NCBI GenBank assembly: GCA_025506515.1
Contig: CM046442.1
Span: 109,731,706 to 109,795,705, forward strand
DNA from: Flaveria trinervia
Taxonomy: Eukaryota > Streptophyta > Magnoliopsida > Asterales > Asteraceae
Direction of reading: 5' to 3'
Length of the DNA: 64,000 nucleotides
This document shows positions 32,900 through 44,190 of the stretch, in pieces (position 1 is the first letter of the stretch; every line of letters starts with the position of its first letter). Under the pieces are notes generated by a model that worked only from the letters and a program-made list of their open reading frames with translations, did no database searches and was not told the DNA's origin. A program made the translations under genes and the position numbers.

Positions 32900-34443
32900 A
32901 TGGCATCAAGAGCCACTTATACGAATGCTTACATGTATATGACACTCTAGTTCACGATTTTGTGGTGTGTGACACCATATGGCCGAGAGATTAGAGGGCT
33001 GGATTGGTCCCCTTTTCTGATTTTAAAGATACTATTTTATATGCATGATTAGGATCTTTAAAATTTAGGTGATGGTTGTTTGTTTGTTTGAACCAAACCC
33101 ATTTGTTCTTGGTTTGTGTTGGCCAAGAACATGGGTTGAAAAGGGGGCTGCAAAATCGTTTGTTATGTGCATATTTGGATGTGTATATGGATGTTCATAA
33201 CCTAGCCAATATCTTGTATTTGGATGTGTTTTGTGTTGTGATGTTGTATGATTATTTATTTGGGTTTGTAATCTATTTATTATTTATGTTAGTTTGTAAT
33301 AATAAGTAGATTATTTGTATTTCTTTTACTAGTAAAAAATGTATTAGGATATATTTTGTAAAAGAAGTTCAAGAAGACTTTGGTTTTTGGTTTGGGCCAT
33401 TTTAGGCCCAAATGGGCCTCATAGCCCAAGATTGGTTTTAAGCCCAATAACCAAAGCCCAAGTCATGAAGGCCCAAGAAAGCTAGGAGATGAAGTTGGAG
33501 CCCAAAAGAAAGCCCAAAATGGACACTTGATGCATTAGGATGCGGGATCAAGTGGGAGCACACCATCTCAATGCCTTGTGTCATGTTTATGCTTTATTAG
33601 TGACCCTCTTGGCACACTTGTTTTGGCCAACAAGTGTTGCCAAATCCATTGGCTATGGTTATGGACTTGTGGTTGTTTTATCATGCATGTATGGTTGATT
33701 TATGTTCTACTTATCTCATTATGGAATTGGATAGTTAACACTCGAAATCTACCACTCGCATAAAATTGGTTCCTTAGAAATCAATAAGTGATATAATGGG
33801 TTTTACCAAAGGTTATTGATTTCATAATTAAATGTGCTATTAAAAGGAATTTTGAAATAAGTTTTCAAATAAACTACCATGTATTTGAATGCATACAAAT
33901 GCAAGGTATGAAAATTGTTTTCCAAACTAGAATTTTGTGAAACTAAATCCCTTTTAACAAGTCAAACACCATCCTATTATACAACACTCGAATCATTTGA
34001 GAATTTAATGTGGGATAAAGGTCACCTAACCACATTAAAGGAACTTATGTTTTTGAGGTGGGTTTGCCATATTATGGAATAAAGGTCACCTAACCACTAA
34101 TATTAGCAAATCCGCACGTGTGTCTAAGTAGGCGACTTAATTTGGAAATCATGCATTAGGATCACCGAAGCATGACGTACAAAGGGTGGTGATGGGATAA
34201 ACATGCCTAACAAACATAAGATGTTTAACCGATCCCACTAGAAATTGTAATAGGTTACAATTGTCAAACGTTGACTACCTTGTTAATTTAAATAAAGGGA
34301 TAAAGGTCACCTAACCGATATTTAAATGTAACGTTGGATTCTAAAATTTTGACTATTAATTGTCTATGAGACAAAAAAGGGTATTAATAATCAAAATCCA
34401 TTGATATTAAAAGTACTAAAAATTTAACTTTGTAATATTGTAG
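32900..34443 (+). other. V leader with PBS at 32901-32914
   Basis: TGGCATCAAGAGCC lies one base after the LTR and resembles the initiator-Met PBS with one substitution and one inserted base. The 1.5-kb leader has no convincing ORF. It contains GATAAAGGTCACCTAACC, which recurs with variation near 34015, 34080 and 34301. Confidence 0.75.
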
Positions 34444-35787
34444 ATGGCTAACAACAACAACGCAATCCCGACCGTCCATAACCTATCACTAAGGACCATC
34501 CTTGAAAAGGAACGTCTAAACCATGGGAACTTCATGGATTGGTACCGAAATTTGAGAATTGTTCTCAAACAGGAAAAGAAGTCCTATGTGTTAGACGATC
34601 CCATTCCCGATCAACCCGATGAAAATGACGTTGAGGCCTTTGCCGAATGGGTCAAGTACACCGAAGACTCTGTGCAAGTCTCGTGTCTCATGCTGGCAAG
34701 TATGATACCCGATTTGCAAAAGGACTTTGAGAACCACAATGCCTATGACATGATCACCCAGTTGAAGGAAATGTTCCAACAACAATCAAGGGTGGAGCGC
34801 TTCGAAACCGTTCGGGCACTTCATGCATGTCGAATGGACGAGACCCAATCGGTATCATCTTACGTTCTTAAGATGAAGAGCCACATTGATCGCCTTGAAA
34901 GGCTTAACTGTCGTGTGTCCAACGAGTTGGCAACGGATTTGATTGTCAACTCCCTATCCAAGAAGTTTGATAGCTTCGTTACGAACTATAACATGAATGG
35001 ATGGGACAAGAGCATTGGTGAGCTTCACTCAATGCTCAAAACGGCCGAGGCAGGCATGGGTAGAAAGGTTCTACCGGTCCTTACGATCAATGAAGGTTGT
35101 AGTAGAAAAAGGCACCTCCCCGACCCTAGGGCAAGTGTTGCCAAAGGGAAGGGACACGTCAAAGGAAAGGGTAAGGGTAAAGCAAAAATGGAGCCGCCCA
35201 AACCGAAGAAGCAAAAGGTTGCTCAAGATGACCCGTGTTTTGAGTGTGGTGAAGTAGGCCATTGGAAACGCAATTGTCCGGTCTATCTCAAAGCGTTGAG
35301 ATCGAAGAGGGACGCGGGGCAAACTTCAGGTACAATGTTTATGATACATGTTGAGCTTAATGTTATTTCTTCTAACACATGGGTATTAGATACTGGATGT
35401 AGAACTCATATTTGCAATTTGTTGCAGGGGTTCAAAAGAAGTGAGCATTATGCAAAAGGGGAAATAAGTCTCTTTATGGGCAATGGTGCAAAGGTTCACG
35501 TGGAAGCCCAAGGAGAATACATTTTGAAGCTTCCAAGTGGGTTGGAAGTCATTTTGAAGAATGTATTGTATGCTCCTAGCTTGACTAGGAACATTATTTC
35601 TGTTTCCCGTTTAAGACAATATGATTATGATTTCAAGTTTGTTGACAATGATATTCATGTTTCTTTAAATCATGTGTTTTATTTTAAAGCTATACCTTGT
35701 AATGGTATTTATGAATTGGTTCATGATAACACAACATATGAAGCTCTATGTACCAAGCAACCATCAAAAGGCTCAAACTTAATTTGA
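34444..35787 (+). CDS. V gag and aspartic protease
   Basis: This 447-residue ORF starts MANNNNAIPTVHNLSLRTIL. The gag core includes HGNFMDWYRNLRIVLKQEKK and VSSYVLKMKSHIDRLERLNC (about residues 25-215). A basic Lys/Gly-rich patch precedes the knuckle CFECGEVGHWKRNC (about 266-279). The protease motif WVLDTGCRTHIC follows at about 315-326, then RNIISVSRLRQYDY. The usual copia polyprotein would continue into GAG-pre-integrase, but a single-base shift near 35760 ends it at 35787. The next domain is open in another frame. Confidence 0.85.
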   Translation: MANNNNAIPTVHNLSLRTILEKERLNHGNFMDWYRNLRIVLKQEKKSYVLDDPIPDQPDENDVEAFAEWVKYTEDSVQVSCLMLASMIPDLQKDFENHNAYDMITQLKEMFQQQSRVERFETVRALHACRMDETQSVSSYVLKMKSHIDRLERLNCRVSNELATDLIVNSLSKKFDSFVTNYNMNGWDKSIGELHSMLKTAEAGMGRKVLPVLTINEGCSRKRHLPDPRASVAKGKGHVKGKGKGKAKMEPPKPKKQKVAQDDPCFECGEVGHWKRNCPVYLKALRSKRDAGQTSGTMFMIHVELNVISSNTWVLDTGCRTHICNLLQGFKRSEHYAKGEISLFMGNGAKVHVEAQGEYILKLPSGLEVILKNVLYAPSLTRNIISVSRLRQYDYDFKFVDNDIHVSLNHVFYFKAIPCNGIYELVHDNTTYEALCTKQPSKGSNLI

Positions 35788-37001
35788 GTGATTCCTATCT
35801 TTGGCATTGTTGCCTTGGTCACATAAACAAGAATCGTATGCAAAAACTTCAAAAGAATGGTCTTTTGAAAACCAATGAAAATGATTCATTTGGTGTATGC
35901 GAGTCTTGTTTACAAGGTAAAATGACAAAGGCCCCTTTTAGTGGGACTAATGAAAGGGCAAAAGATTTATTAGGGATCATACATTCCGATGTATGTGGAC
36001 CTTTTAAACCAACAACTAGAAATGGTGAAAGATACTTCATTACCTTTACCGATGACTATAGTCAATATGGGTATGTGTACTTGTTAAGACACAAACATGA
36101 ATCTTTTGAAATGTTCAAAATCTTCAAGAATGAAGTAGAAAATCAACTCAACAAAACGGTCAAGATTCTTCATACAGATAGAGGAGGTGAATACCTTAGT
36201 AGTGAATTTCAAGAATATCTTAGAAGTTGTGGGATTGTCTCATAACTTACTCCACCTGGAACACCACAACATAATGGTGTGTCTGAGAGGAGGAATCGGA
36301 CTCTATTGGATATGGTTCGATCTATGATGGCTAGAAGTACGCTACCTTTATCATTTTGGGGTTACGCATTGCTCTCCGCGGCCCGTATTTTAAATATGGC
36401 CCCAACCAAGAAAGTGGAAAGGACACCTTTCAAAGTATGGCAAGGAAGGGTTCCATCACTGTCATATTTAAAAGTTTGGGGGTGTGATGCTTATCCTAAG
36501 CAATACACACAAAACAAACTGGAAGCCCGATCCACAAAGTGTGTCTTCATTGGATATCCTAGAGATTGTATTGGATATTATTTCTATTATCCGACAGAAC
36601 AGAAAGTGTTTATTGCTCGAAAGGCAGAGTTCTTGGAAACTAAGTTTCTTTTGGAAGAAACTAGTCGAAGAGCAGTGGAACTTGAAGAGGTTCAAGATTC
36701 ACAAGACGATACACAATTGGTTGATACTAACAATCAACATGAGGATGTTGAAAATGATCATATGGATGATCAAGATACACAAAACGTTCATAGATCTGGT
36801 AGAATTAGTGTTCCTCCTGAGAGATATGGATTTTTCATGGATGGATGCTATGTGGTAGATTCGGATGAACCAACCACATACCATGATGCAATGTCAAAAC
36901 CTGATTTTGATAAATGGCAAGAAGCCATGAACTTGAGATGCAATCCATGTATGATAACCAAGTTTGGGAATTGGTTACACCACCTCTTAAGTCCAAGATA
37001 G
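35748..37001 (+). pseudogene. V GAG-pre-integrase and integrase
   Basis: In the frame after the first shift, DSYLWHCCLGHINKNRMQKL and CESCLQGKMTKAPF form the GAG-pre-integrase domain. IIHSDVCGPF, FTDDYSQYGYVYLLRHK and HTDRGGEYLSSEF give the integrase core with its catalytic Asp residues. TAA at 36243-36245 interrupts the frame, probably from CAA, after which TPPGTPQHNGVSERRNRT resumes in the same frame. The C-terminal part (RTPFKVWQGRVPSLSYLKVW) runs to about 36930, where a single-base shift occurs. Confidence 0.88.
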
Positions 37002-38448
37002 TTGGAAGTAAGTGGGTTTTCAAGAAGAAAACTGATATGCATGGAAACTTGGATACTTATAAAGCTAGACTCGTAGCGAAAGGTTTCACTCAAATCAAGG
37101 GATTGATTATGATGAAACTTTCTCCCCTGTGGCAATGTTAAAGTCTATTAGGATATTATTTGCCATAGCAGCATATTATGACTATGAGATTTGGCAAATG
37201 GATGTCAAAACTGCTTTCCTAAATGGATATCTTGAGGAAGATGTCCATATGGAACATCCTGAAGGTTTTGTCGATCCAAAACATCCTAACAAGGTATGCA
37301 AGTTAAAGAAATCAATCTACGGATTGAAACAAGCGTCAAGAAGTTGGAATCACCGTTTTGATGATGAAGTAAAGAAATTTGGCTTCATCAAAAACGCTGA
37401 TGAAGCTTGTGTGTATAAGAAAGCTAGTGGGAGCATTATTACTTTCCTTGTATTATATGTCGATGACATTCTACTTTTTGGAAATGACATTCCAACCTTG
37501 GAAGGTGTAAAAACCTGGCTTGGAAGCTGTTTTTCCATTAAGGATCTAGGTGAAGCCACCTATATTTTGGGAATAAAGATCTATAGGGATAGATCAAGGC
37601 GGTTGATAGGTTTAAACCAAAGTGCATACATTGAAAAGATCTTGAAGAGGTTCAAGATGGAGAATTCTAAGAAAGGTTTTGTGCCTATTCAAAAGGGGAC
37701 TATATTGAGCTCATCTCAATGCCCTAGTTCAAAGGTTGAACAAGAAAGAATGAATGGAGTCCCATATGCATCTGCTATAGGATCCATCATGTATGCAATT
37801 ATATGTACTAGGCCGGACGTGTCATGTGCTCTGAGCATGACAAGTATATATCAGCAGAATCCTAGTAATAGTCATTGGATGGCTGTTAAGAGTATTTTGA
37901 AATACCTTAGGAACACTAAGGATATGTTCTTAATATATGGATCTAGTGAGGAGGAGCTCATTGTAAAGGGTTACACGGATGCGAGTTTCCAAACTGATCG
38001 AGATGATTCTCGATCACAGTCGGGATATGTCTTCATTATGAATGGAGGAGCAGTCTCTTGGAAGAGCTCAAAGCAAGATGTAGTGGCACTATCTACAACA
38101 GAATCAGAATACATCGCCGCTTCATTGGCAGCTCAAGAAGCTGCGTGGCTTAGGAAATTCATTGCTGATCTAGGGGTAGTTGCTACCATTCAAGACCCCC
38201 TAGAGATCTTTTGTGACAACGAAGGTGTGATTGCTCAAATCAAGGAACCTCGTGCTCATCAAAAGACTCGGCACCTTGAACGGAGATTCAACTACATATG
38301 GGATGAAGTTGAAAAGGGAAAAATATGTATTCGCAAAGTTCACACCGATCATAACATTGCGGATCCATTCACGAAGCTCCTAGATAGGTCAAAGCATGAA
38401 AGTCATACTTGTGCCTTAGGACTTCGATATTCTAGTGATTGGACTTGA
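36914..38448 (+). pseudogene. V reverse transcriptase and RNase H
   Basis: The RT entry (QVWELVTPPLKSKIVGSKWV, KARLVAKGFTQIKG) lies in one frame up to about 37105. After a single-base shift the 439-residue ORF 37129-38448 carries WQMDVKTAFLNGYLEEDVHM and the catalytic VLYVDDILLFGND. RNase H follows (GYTDASFQTDRDDSRSQSGY, SSKQDVVALSTTESEYIAAS, CDNEGVIAQIKEPRAHQKTR, ending VHTDHNIADPFTKLLDR). This is the best-preserved enzyme in the window. It resembles the Tnt1-type copia group in general layout; lineage was not tested. Confidence 0.9.
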
Positions 38449-39215
38449 TCAAATTTTGTATTTGGATATTGGAACTTATGTTATTTGCCTCATTCTATGG
38501 TTATAATTTTCATTTGTCCTTCCATTTTAGCATGTTTAAATCCGTGAATAAGCAAGTTATTCTAAACATCATGGTCGATCATACTTGTGGGAGCAACTAT
38601 GAATGTAAGACTATAATGAACTTGGATTGGTTGATATTCATAAGGTATGAATATAGAGCAAGTCGTTGCTACCAAGGTTTATTGATATCTATGGATTTTA
38701 GATATTGGACCGACCCGCTCTCAATTATTTCTGCATGGAATCTTTGTGATTAGTCATAAGAGATATTGAGTAAAGGCGAATATCATTGTATCCTCAGACC
38801 TGAGATGCATATTGGGTCTTGATATTCATCAAGTATTGTACTTTGACTTGGTTCTTTACTGTTATGAAAGATTAGCAGTACATAAGGCTGAGTTCAGGCA
38901 TGATATAAGGTGATTGTGAGAGACGTATGTAGTCAAGATAGAATTTGTTCCTCTTATTCGTTGAGAGTTAGATGTCTAAGGTCTGTCAAAGTTAAACCCG
39001 CGGAGAATGACAATTCTGTGTCTCTAGGATTTAACATGACATCTGTAACAAAAGGAAAAATAATTAATTCACCTAAATCATATTCAAGTGAGGTACTTGA
39101 AAAGGATGATGTTATTGAATGGCACTTAGTCATATACATTAGGGGTAGCAAACCGTTGCTAGGCGTTATTTGCTGCTTGCATCAATCTTCTATGAATCTT
39201 GTGCAAGTGGGAGAT
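38449..39215 (+). other. V 3' noncoding region and PPT
   Basis: No recognisable protein is encoded. CAAGTGGGAGAT at 39204-39215 is a typical copia PPT immediately before the TG of the 3' LTR. A similar CTTGTGGGAGC occurs at 38585 and could be a second purine tract. Confidence 0.65.
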
Positions 39216-40252
39216 TGAAGGATTTGATCTGCCCAAGATACATATTAAATTGATGTGGCTAGTGTGATATGATCCAAGTCGGGTCATACCCAATAACAAG
39301 CCAAACAAACACCGATAAATATTTGTTTCTTGATGAGATCAAACAAATAAATATAAGCACCAACAAAGAAACCGGGTTTCCTAAAACATTGGTTTTGAAA
39401 ATGAACAACATTATATGGATAATTTGTTCCTGAGAAATTGTATGTTTTATTATTTAAATTAGTTGAATAATATCAAACAAGAGTATGTTAGGTTTTATAA
39501 AATTACAAGGGTTTTAATTTTATAAAAATGGAGTGCAAGAGTATATTTTATAAACATTTCAAATGGGAGGGAAACCCACCTTGTGGGACCCCAACTTCGG
39601 CCGCCCCTTTTGGGGTTGAAGTGCTTTGATTTGTGGTTGTTGCATGCGACATAGATAACCACACTCTCTTCCACCAAGACTGAACTCTCTCTCTCACACA
39701 TACACAAAAGAGAATACTCTCAAATCTCTCACTTAATTTCGAATTTTAGAGCCGGAAATTACAAGATTTTCAGCTTTCAAAGAAGTGTTCTTGGCTGCAA
39801 AATCAAGTTGGGAGAGGGTTCTACAAGTTGGTGTTGCAAGTCATAGCAAAGGGGTGTTTGCATAAGCTTGGGGTATCATCTCTTGAGGACTTCTACATTG
39901 AAGTCTTGATCATCTAACATCATCATCTTATGCTATACATCCACGGATCCAAAGGTGTATTGTTGGTGGTTTTGGTGCAGCTTTCTTGAGGGTTTCTTGG
40001 TTGAAGATTCAGCCATAAAGTTCATCTTTTGCTCCCTCTCAAATCCGTTTTCTAGCACCTTGAAAGGTTGTCTTCTTAACCTCTTTTGGTTGTTATCTTG
40101 TATGCATTTCGTATTTGGATCCATGGTTTGGGTTTAGCTTAACAAATGAGTTTGATAATCTATATGTTAACAAGTTTTGAAACTTATTATCCGCTGTGTT
40201 TTTCATATATACAACATTATATGAACTTTTATAAACTTGTTAAATCCCTACA
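39216..40252 (+). repeat. 3' LTR of V
   Basis: It runs TGAAGGATTTGATC...AAATCCCTACA, 1037 bp. The start was chosen from the PPT, because the 5' LTR lacks this part and cannot confirm it. A CT-repeat and CACACATACAC stretch near 39690-39720 marks a probable leader start. Confidence 0.75.
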
Positions 40253-40589
40253 TCAGTCGTGCGTATGACTCAATCGAATGATTTAGTCGCACGACTAAAC
40301 CATGCTAATGGTTCAGTCGTATGAATGAAAACCACTAACCTATAAATACCACGTAATTCGTGAAAAAGGATACTTGAGAGAGATATTACGCATACACATA
40401 AACCCTAGCCGTCCAGAGCGTCCCAAATAGCTTGTCCAAGTTCATAGTTCGTTCCTGATCGGTTTCTACTCGCTCTTAACGGGTTATCGTTCCACTGATT
40501 GGATCACCAATCAAATAGGATTCCGCACTATTTGATCCGGTATAAATGCAGAATCAGTTAGTACTCCGTACATACACGGTCCTCTAACA
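40253..40589 (+). repeat. W-type LTR remnant, cut by V
   Basis: It matches the right part of W (about 30790-31151), including CCTATAAATACC, CCCTAGCCGTCCAGAG, GATTCCGCACTATTTGATC and the terminal CTCTAACA. V lies directly on its left. The left part of this LTR is absent, consistent with the deletion described for Y. Confidence 0.82.
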
Positions 40590-40949
40590 TTTTCACTAGT
40601 CCATAGCAGCATCTTCCAAAAGCTAATTGGCTTCGGAAGAACTAGTTCTTCCAAAGCATTTTATACTTCGGAAGAGGCTGCTTCTTCCGTAGCTGGAGGA
40701 CTTCTACTTTATATTCGGAAGAACTTCGGAAGAGAAGACTTTGAGTTCTTCTAAGTCTTGAACTTCGAAAGAGAAGACTTTGTCTTTGGAAGTTTGAGTT
40801 TTCCTTCGGAAGTTGATCTTTCACTTTATCTTCGGAAGAACTCCATTTCCTTCGGAAGTTCCATACTTATCTGCGGAAGTCCTTTGAAAGTTGTACCAAA
40901 ATAATCTAAGTATCTGGTTTTGGTTGCACTAGCCTTTCTAGAACCAACA
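40590..40949 (-). repeat. 5' LTR remnant of Y
   Basis: It aligns with 29090-29429 and on the minus strand starts TGTTGGTTCTAGAAAGG at 40949. TTCGGAAG is present at least seven times. It is cut on the left by the W-type LTR. Confidence 0.8.
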
Positions 40950-41011
40950 CTATATTATGACAAAAACTAAAACATAAATACTAATGCTAATTTTCAAAGA
41001 GCTCCAATAGT

Positions 41012-41285
41012 TACACATTTGGTCCCTGGAATGTTTAGAACTTATTATTTTATTCCTAACTTTAAAACATTTTTTATTAAGTTCTAAAATTTACATTTAT
41101 GACCCAAACTTAATATAACCCTAATTTGATAGTTTAAATAAATTGTTTACTTTATTTTATGAAATCTTTATAACCTTTTTAAATTTTATAAGGAATTTAC
41201 AATTCAATTATCTATCTTAATTTTGTAATTAAAACTCATAAATAATAACTAACATAAGTTTATAAAACTTTATTTTGTAAGTTAA
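41012..41285 (+). repeat. Direct repeat copy A
   Basis: AT-rich noncoding sequence starting AGTTACACATTTGGTCC. It is highly similar to copy B at 43903-44190. The next 335 bp (41286-41620) hold no recognisable feature before S2. Confidence 0.8.
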
Positions 41286-41620
41286 TATAGTTTGTGAGCA
41301 TTAATATAGTTTAATCGCAATGATTTGTACGTTAGAATCAGAATTTATCTCAGAATCATTTCGGATTGAATAATTCACTATTTTGATCATGATTCTAGTT
41401 GTAACGGATTCAATTTAAATAAAGGTACCGGTTTTGGATTTAAATAATCATAATAGTCATGATAGTCGAATTAATACACGGTTGTGGGTTCAAATGAGGT
41501 TCATGAATGGGTTGAGGAAGTTAAATTGGGTTCTAATCGATTGGCTAGAGTGTTTGGCACTCTCCAAAGCTTAGTCGAGAAGAATGGCCGAAGGGTGGAA
41601 AAGCTGACGGGGTTGGGTTT
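41286..41620. other. Unassigned sequence left of S2
   Basis: Noncoding, moderately AT-rich; I see nothing recognisable in it. It ends with the S2 TSD ggttt (41616-41620). Confidence 0.5.
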
Positions 41621-41864
41621 TGTAACACCCGGTTATTTTTAAAAGCCGAGATAAAAAGAATAAAAGCAAGAAAGAAAATAAGGTCCAAGTGGAGGGACCA
41701 AAAGTGTCCAAAAGGACAAAACTTTAGAAAAGTTGGTGATAAAGGTGGCATGGCCGCCCATCACCTTTTCTACACCTAATTTTCGGTCATTTTAGAGAGA
41801 GAAACAAGGGAAGAATAGCAGAACTCGGTTTTGAAGAAGAAGAACAGAAGAAGCCGAATTCAAG

Positions 41865-43612
41865 GTAAGAATTGAAGGTTTTTATGCTTTTATGTTGGGT
41901 TTTATCCCGGTTATGTGCTTGTATGCTTATGGGTTGTGTTTGTGCTTGGGTGTGTGTGTTTTTGGTGTTGTTTCTAGGTGTTTTGAACTCTTTGCAAACG
42001 GGTTAAAAGGAAGAACACCCAAGTTGCACCAGGTGAGTTCTAGACCCCGGTTTTTACATGTTTTAAACTATCTTTGGGGCTGAAAACGTATTAAAATGAT
42101 TTTACAAAGTTTATGTGAATACCCGTATGTAATGTGTATGTTGGATGTTAGTTCTGGATGGTTTATAGGCTACTCATGCTTAGAATAGCCACATTATGCT
42201 TAGAACAGGTAGGTTTGATGATTAGGATGGAAAATATCCTAGAAACATGTTTATAGAATGCTCATGCGCCAAGATAAGTGTTCATACGTCTGAAAATGCC
42301 TTAGAAAGAATTAAGTGTAAGTCATGCGCCTAAACAGTAACTCATGCGCCCAAAATTTGCCTTAGAAATGTATAAGTTCTGCTCATGCGCCTGAACAGTG
42401 GCCCATGCGCCTAGAAATGTTAGTCGGATGACTAAGGGTAGGGCCATGCGCCCCAATAGTGCCCATGCGCCTAAGTGTTCATGCGTCCGAATAGTATCCA
42501 TGCGCTTAGATTGGGCTGGAATTTACTAAGTGTTCGGACATCCAGAAGTCCCCATGCGCCTGAAAGTTGCCCATGCGCCTAAGTGTTCCCCATGCGCCTG
42601 AATAGTGCCCATGCGCCTGAATAGTGCCCATGCGCCTGCATAGTGCCCATGCGCCTAGGACTTAGATTATTTTTCTGATTTTTAGGAAAAATGTGTAAAG
42701 CAGGCTTTGACTTGGGAAATTCCCGGGGGACTATAAGTTGAGTTTTGGGGTCATAAACTGTATGATGAGCATGTTATGATGATGATGATGATGATGTTGC
42801 ATGACTATGCATGATGTATGTTATGTATGTATGATGGCCTGTGATGATGTATGTATGGTATGTTATGTTATGTTCCTATGATGATGAATGTTTATATTTC
42901 CATGGCTTTACGTGTTATGTTAATGAATGAACCGAAAGTATTATGTAACGTAAAGTGAAAGATAATGAAAGAGGAACATGATGAATGAATGCATGCATTA
43001 ACGAATGAATGAACGTAAAAAGTCTTGCAAGCAAATGTATGGAGGTTCACACCCAATGAAGGGTGTTAGCTCAACTGTGTGCGGGTTAGCTACCCCAGAA
43101 GGATGCACACTGGGGTCCAATCCTTGTGATTGGCCACACGTATGGGATCCTTGCCGCTTGCCCCAGGTACTGGAGTCAGCTTCGTGCATAATGTTCGGGG
43201 TCTATGATAGAGCTCAGGCCCAGTAACCAGCTTCGTGCACAATGTTCGGGGTATAGCCTATGGCATTGATCCGGAATAAAACGAAAAGATGAACGGTGAA
43301 TGTACTTGCCTCAAGTACTGGAGTCAGCTTCGTGCATAATGTTCGGGGTCTATGATAGACCTCAGGCCCAGTAACCAGCTTTGTGCACAATGTTCGGAGT
43401 ATTGTACATGTCACAAGACGTAATGAATGAACAAAGGTTAACGAACATAATGGAAGATAATAATGATATTATCTGTATGTACGTATGATGTATGATCATG
43501 AACGAATGAAACATATAGTATGGGCTTTGAAAAGAAATAAATAACGATTTTATGTATGTTTTATTATAAAACTAGAACTCACTCAGCGATGCTGACTTTT
43601 ATACGTTTTCAG
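41865..43612 (+). promoter_or_regulatory. Putative two-intron leader cassette in S2
   Basis: This is the clearest copy. Donor CAAG|GTAAGAATT is at 41865 and acceptor GTTGTTTCTAG ends at 41977 (113 nt). A 55-nt block (41978-42032) ends CACCAG, followed by donor GTGAGTTC at 42033. The distal acceptor ACGTTTTCAG ends at 43612 with CTGAC at 43592-43596. A TATA-like GATAAAGG followed by GGCCGCCCATC lies about 120-150 bp upstream of the first donor. Confidence 0.55.
42255..42660 (+). repeat. ATGCGCC array in S2
   Basis: Around twenty units with the core CCCATGCGCCTGAATAGTG occur, some in perfect tandem at 42590-42650 with a period of about 20-21 bp. Confidence 0.88.
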
Positions 43613-43902
43613 TTGGCAGGTAAACGTTGCTGAGGATGGCACGAGGCGGCTACTCAGCTCTTTTGGATGGCATCCATTTAATTAAGGCTTTTGTGATGTA
43701 ATACAACAATGAAATTTTGTAACCAACAAATGATGTATTATTTTGCAAAAGTTTTAGAATGAAATGAAATGCCATTTGTTTTATGTTTTCCGCTGCGATG
43801 TTTTGATGAGTAAATGTAATGTATATGTTTTACGTGAGATGAATCACCAGCTGTAAGCGTCCCAGGAACGGGGCCTTACAGGTTTGGGTTGAGTTTAATA
43901 CA

Positions 43903-44190
43903 AAGTTACACATTTGGTCCTTGAATTTTTAGAACTTATTGTTTCATGCCTAACTTTAAAACCTTTTTGTTATTTAAGTTCTAAAATTTACATTTATGAC
44001 CCAAACTTAATATAACCCTAATTTAATAGTTTAAATAAATTGTTTACTTTATTTTATGAAATCTTTATAACCTTTTTAAATTTTATAAGGAATTTACAAT
44101 ATATTTATTTATTTTAATTTTGTAATTAAAACTCATAAATAATAACTAATATTCATAACTTTATAAAAACTTTAGTTTATAAATTATATA
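43903..44190 (+). repeat. Direct repeat copy B
   Basis: It matches copy A from AGTTACACATTTGGTCC through the block ending AACTCATAAATAATAACTAA. Without S2 the copies would be about 600 bp apart. The 195 bp that follow, up to 44384, are AT-rich and featureless. Confidence 0.8.

Larger units (their letters stand above)
32139..40252 (+). mobile_element. Copia element V, young, nearly complete
   Basis: 5' LTR (truncated at its start), PBS, 1.5-kb leader, gag-protease, integrase, RT-RNase H, 3' noncoding region, PPT and full 3' LTR are present in order. Shared LTR parts differ at roughly 15-20 positions over about 755 bp by eye, so insertion was recent compared with its neighbours. The coding region has three single-base frameshifts and one nonsense codon. 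The flanks do not form a TSD: Y gag is on the left and a W-type LTR is on the right. Confidence 0.93.
28619..40949 (-). mobile_element. Copia element Y, gutted and interrupted
   Basis: Two related LTR pieces in minus orientation (28619-29429 and 40590-40949) bound gag fragments at 29445-30352 and 31152-32138. No protease catalytic motif, integrase or RT was found, so Y is non-autonomous or internally deleted. W is inserted in gag. V, lying in a W-type LTR, sits in or near the 5' LTR. A deletion joins gag at 32138 to the truncated V LTR at 32139 and removed the gag N-terminus, leader and PBS. Confidence 0.75.
41621..43880 (+). mobile_element. Solo LTR S2 (gypsy)
   Basis: It begins TGTAACACCCGG, ends GGGGCCTTACA, is 2260 bp long and has perfect TSDs ggttt at 41616-41620 and 43881-43885. 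There is no internal gag-pol. It is of the G1 type: GCGCC arrays and a repeated CAGCTTCGTGCATAATGTTC block at 43180-43400. A (GAT)n microsatellite of about nine units lies at 42776-42803. Confidence 0.95.

Noticed and set aside
33544..33556. Purine-rich TCAAGTGGGAGC as a PPT of another element
   Set aside because: It lies in the V leader, with no LTR start after it, and is most likely chance or leader sequence.
40590..40949. Heat-shock elements in the Y LTR
   Set aside because: TTCGGAAG has the wrong spacing for nTTCnnGAAn and no phased triplet was found.
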